From assembly GCA_028819675.1 (NCBI GenBank), contig JAPPKT010000599.1, positions 1-5,880 of the forward strand: a DNA stretch of 5,880 bases, read 5' to 3'. The translations under genes and the position numbers were made by a program. The notes below the pieces were generated by a model. The model saw only the letters and a program-made list of their open reading frames with translations, was not told where the DNA came from and ran no database searches. This document shows positions 5,351-5,880 of the stretch, piece after piece (position 1 is the stretch's first letter; each line of letters begins with the position of its first letter). Source of the DNA: Caldilineaceae bacterium. GTDB taxonomy: Bacteria; Chloroflexota; Anaerolineae; Caldilineales; Caldilineaceae.

Positions 5351-5880
5351 CTACCAGTGGATGATTTCGACTTCATCGCCGCGCAAGATGAAGACATATG
5401 GCTTGCCATCGGCATAGGATGTCACGACCAGTATCCCGTCCACCACCGGAATCATCTCATAGGATGGAGCGCCGAACAGATACACGCTGCCATTGGGACA
5501 GATTGCCAGGGGTCGACCGGCATGGTTGGGCAAGCACGGCATATCTCCATGCTGATTCCCGGTTTGGCTCCCGGTGGAAGAATCCAAATTCGCGGACAGC
5601 ACCGGCGTTGACGTTGGTGTAGCTGCCTGAACCGGCGCGGAAATCAGTGTAGCCGTGGAAGTAGCTGTGGGCGTATTCCCCTGCACCGGCGCGGACATCG
5701 GTGTAGCCGTGGAAGTGGCCGTAGGTGTATTCCCCTGAACCGGCGCGGACGTCGGTGTAGCCGTGGAAGTGGCCGTGGGCGTATTCCCCTGAACCGGCGC
5801 GGACGTCGGTGTAGCCGTGGAAGTAGCCGTGGGCGTATTCCCCTGAACCGGCGCGGACGTCGGTGTAGCCGTGGAAGTAG
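5351..5880 (-). CDS. Secreted-type protein, C-terminal part, with minisatellite-encoded repeats (5' end beyond window)
   Basis: The frame is open from the right edge to TAG at 5351, about 175 residues. The visible upstream part (5880-5632) is four full and one partial copy of an 18-residue repeat, SAPVQGNTPTATSTATPT, with small changes (PM, LI). It continues into a degenerate Thr/Pro tail (AATPTSTPVLS). The last 65 or so residues form a compact domain with two cysteines (MPCLPN...AICPNGSVYLFGAP) and a beta-rich end (GILVVTSYADGKPYVFILRGDEVEIIHW). I recognise no family. A signal peptide or other domains would lie outside the window. The Thr/Pro-rich linker and cysteine pair suggest an exported protein like the two others here. 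It lies upstream of the low-GC gene on the same strand, with a 257-bp spacer. Confidence 0.8.
   Translation of the reverse strand, partial: TSTATPTSAPVQGNTPTATSTATPTSAPVQGNTPTATSTATPTSAPVQGNTPTATSTATPMSAPVQGNTPTATSTATLISAPVQAATPTSTPVLSANLDSSTGSQTGNQHGDMPCLPNHAGRPLAICPNGSVYLFGAPSYEMIPVVDGILVVTSYADGKPYVFILRGDEVEIIHW
5632..5880 (-). repeat. 54-bp coding minisatellite
   Basis: Units start at 5632, 5686, 5740, 5794 and 5848 (the last cut by the edge), exactly 54 bp apart. Adjacent copies differ at only a few positions, and the copies toward the right edge (5740 onward) are nearly identical, while the 5632 copy nearest the C-terminal domain is the most diverged. The array continues beyond the window, so the full copy number is unknown. 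Confidence 0.95.

Overview
The window looks like a GC-rich chromosomal segment from a Gram-positive-like or monoderm bacterium, most plausibly Chloroflexota (Anaerolineae or Roseiflexus-like). This is an inference from the long Thr-Pro linkers (TPTATPT type) in several exported proteins, tandem fibronectin type III (FN3) modules and gene-poor, repeat-bearing spacers. There is no rRNA, tRNA or other taxonomic marker to confirm it. Every credible gene lies on the minus strand. The long plus-strand reading frames are mirror images of minus-strand genes or repeats.

Reading in the direction of transcription, from right to left: (1) 5880-5351, the C-terminal part of a secreted protein whose upstream half is a 54-bp minisatellite encoding an 18-residue Thr/Pro/Ala repeat; (2) 5350-5094, a spacer that changes from GC-rich to AT-richer and carries a leader hairpin; (3) 5093-4389, a 234-residue exported protein of unknown function with much lower GC than its surroundings; (4) 4385-about 4200, a truncated fragment of an IS982-type transposase, beginning one codon after that gene's stop; (5) 4173-2647, an intact YifB/ComM-family AAA+ ATPase, the only confidently named gene; (6) 2646-1824, about 820 bp with no supported gene, holding a stem-loop, a degenerate repeat cluster, a G-quadruplex-type G-run motif and an AT-rich promoter-like patch with a palindrome; (7) 1823-1602, a possible small Cys-rich (CxC...CxC) protein; (8) 1532-1, the N-terminal 510 residues of an exported protein with a signal peptide, a Thr-Pro linker and at least three FN3 modules, two of them nearly identical in DNA.

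Functionally this is a cell-surface accessory neighbourhood (three exported proteins with Thr/Pro-rich linkers) interrupted by a housekeeping or competence-type gene (comM) that may have been brought next to the low-GC gene by transposition and deletion. I see no defence system, CRISPR array, prophage module or complete mobile element. The most notable points are the transposase remnant between the low-GC island and comM, the two kinds of recent in-frame repeat expansion in surface proteins, and the structured 820-bp spacer.
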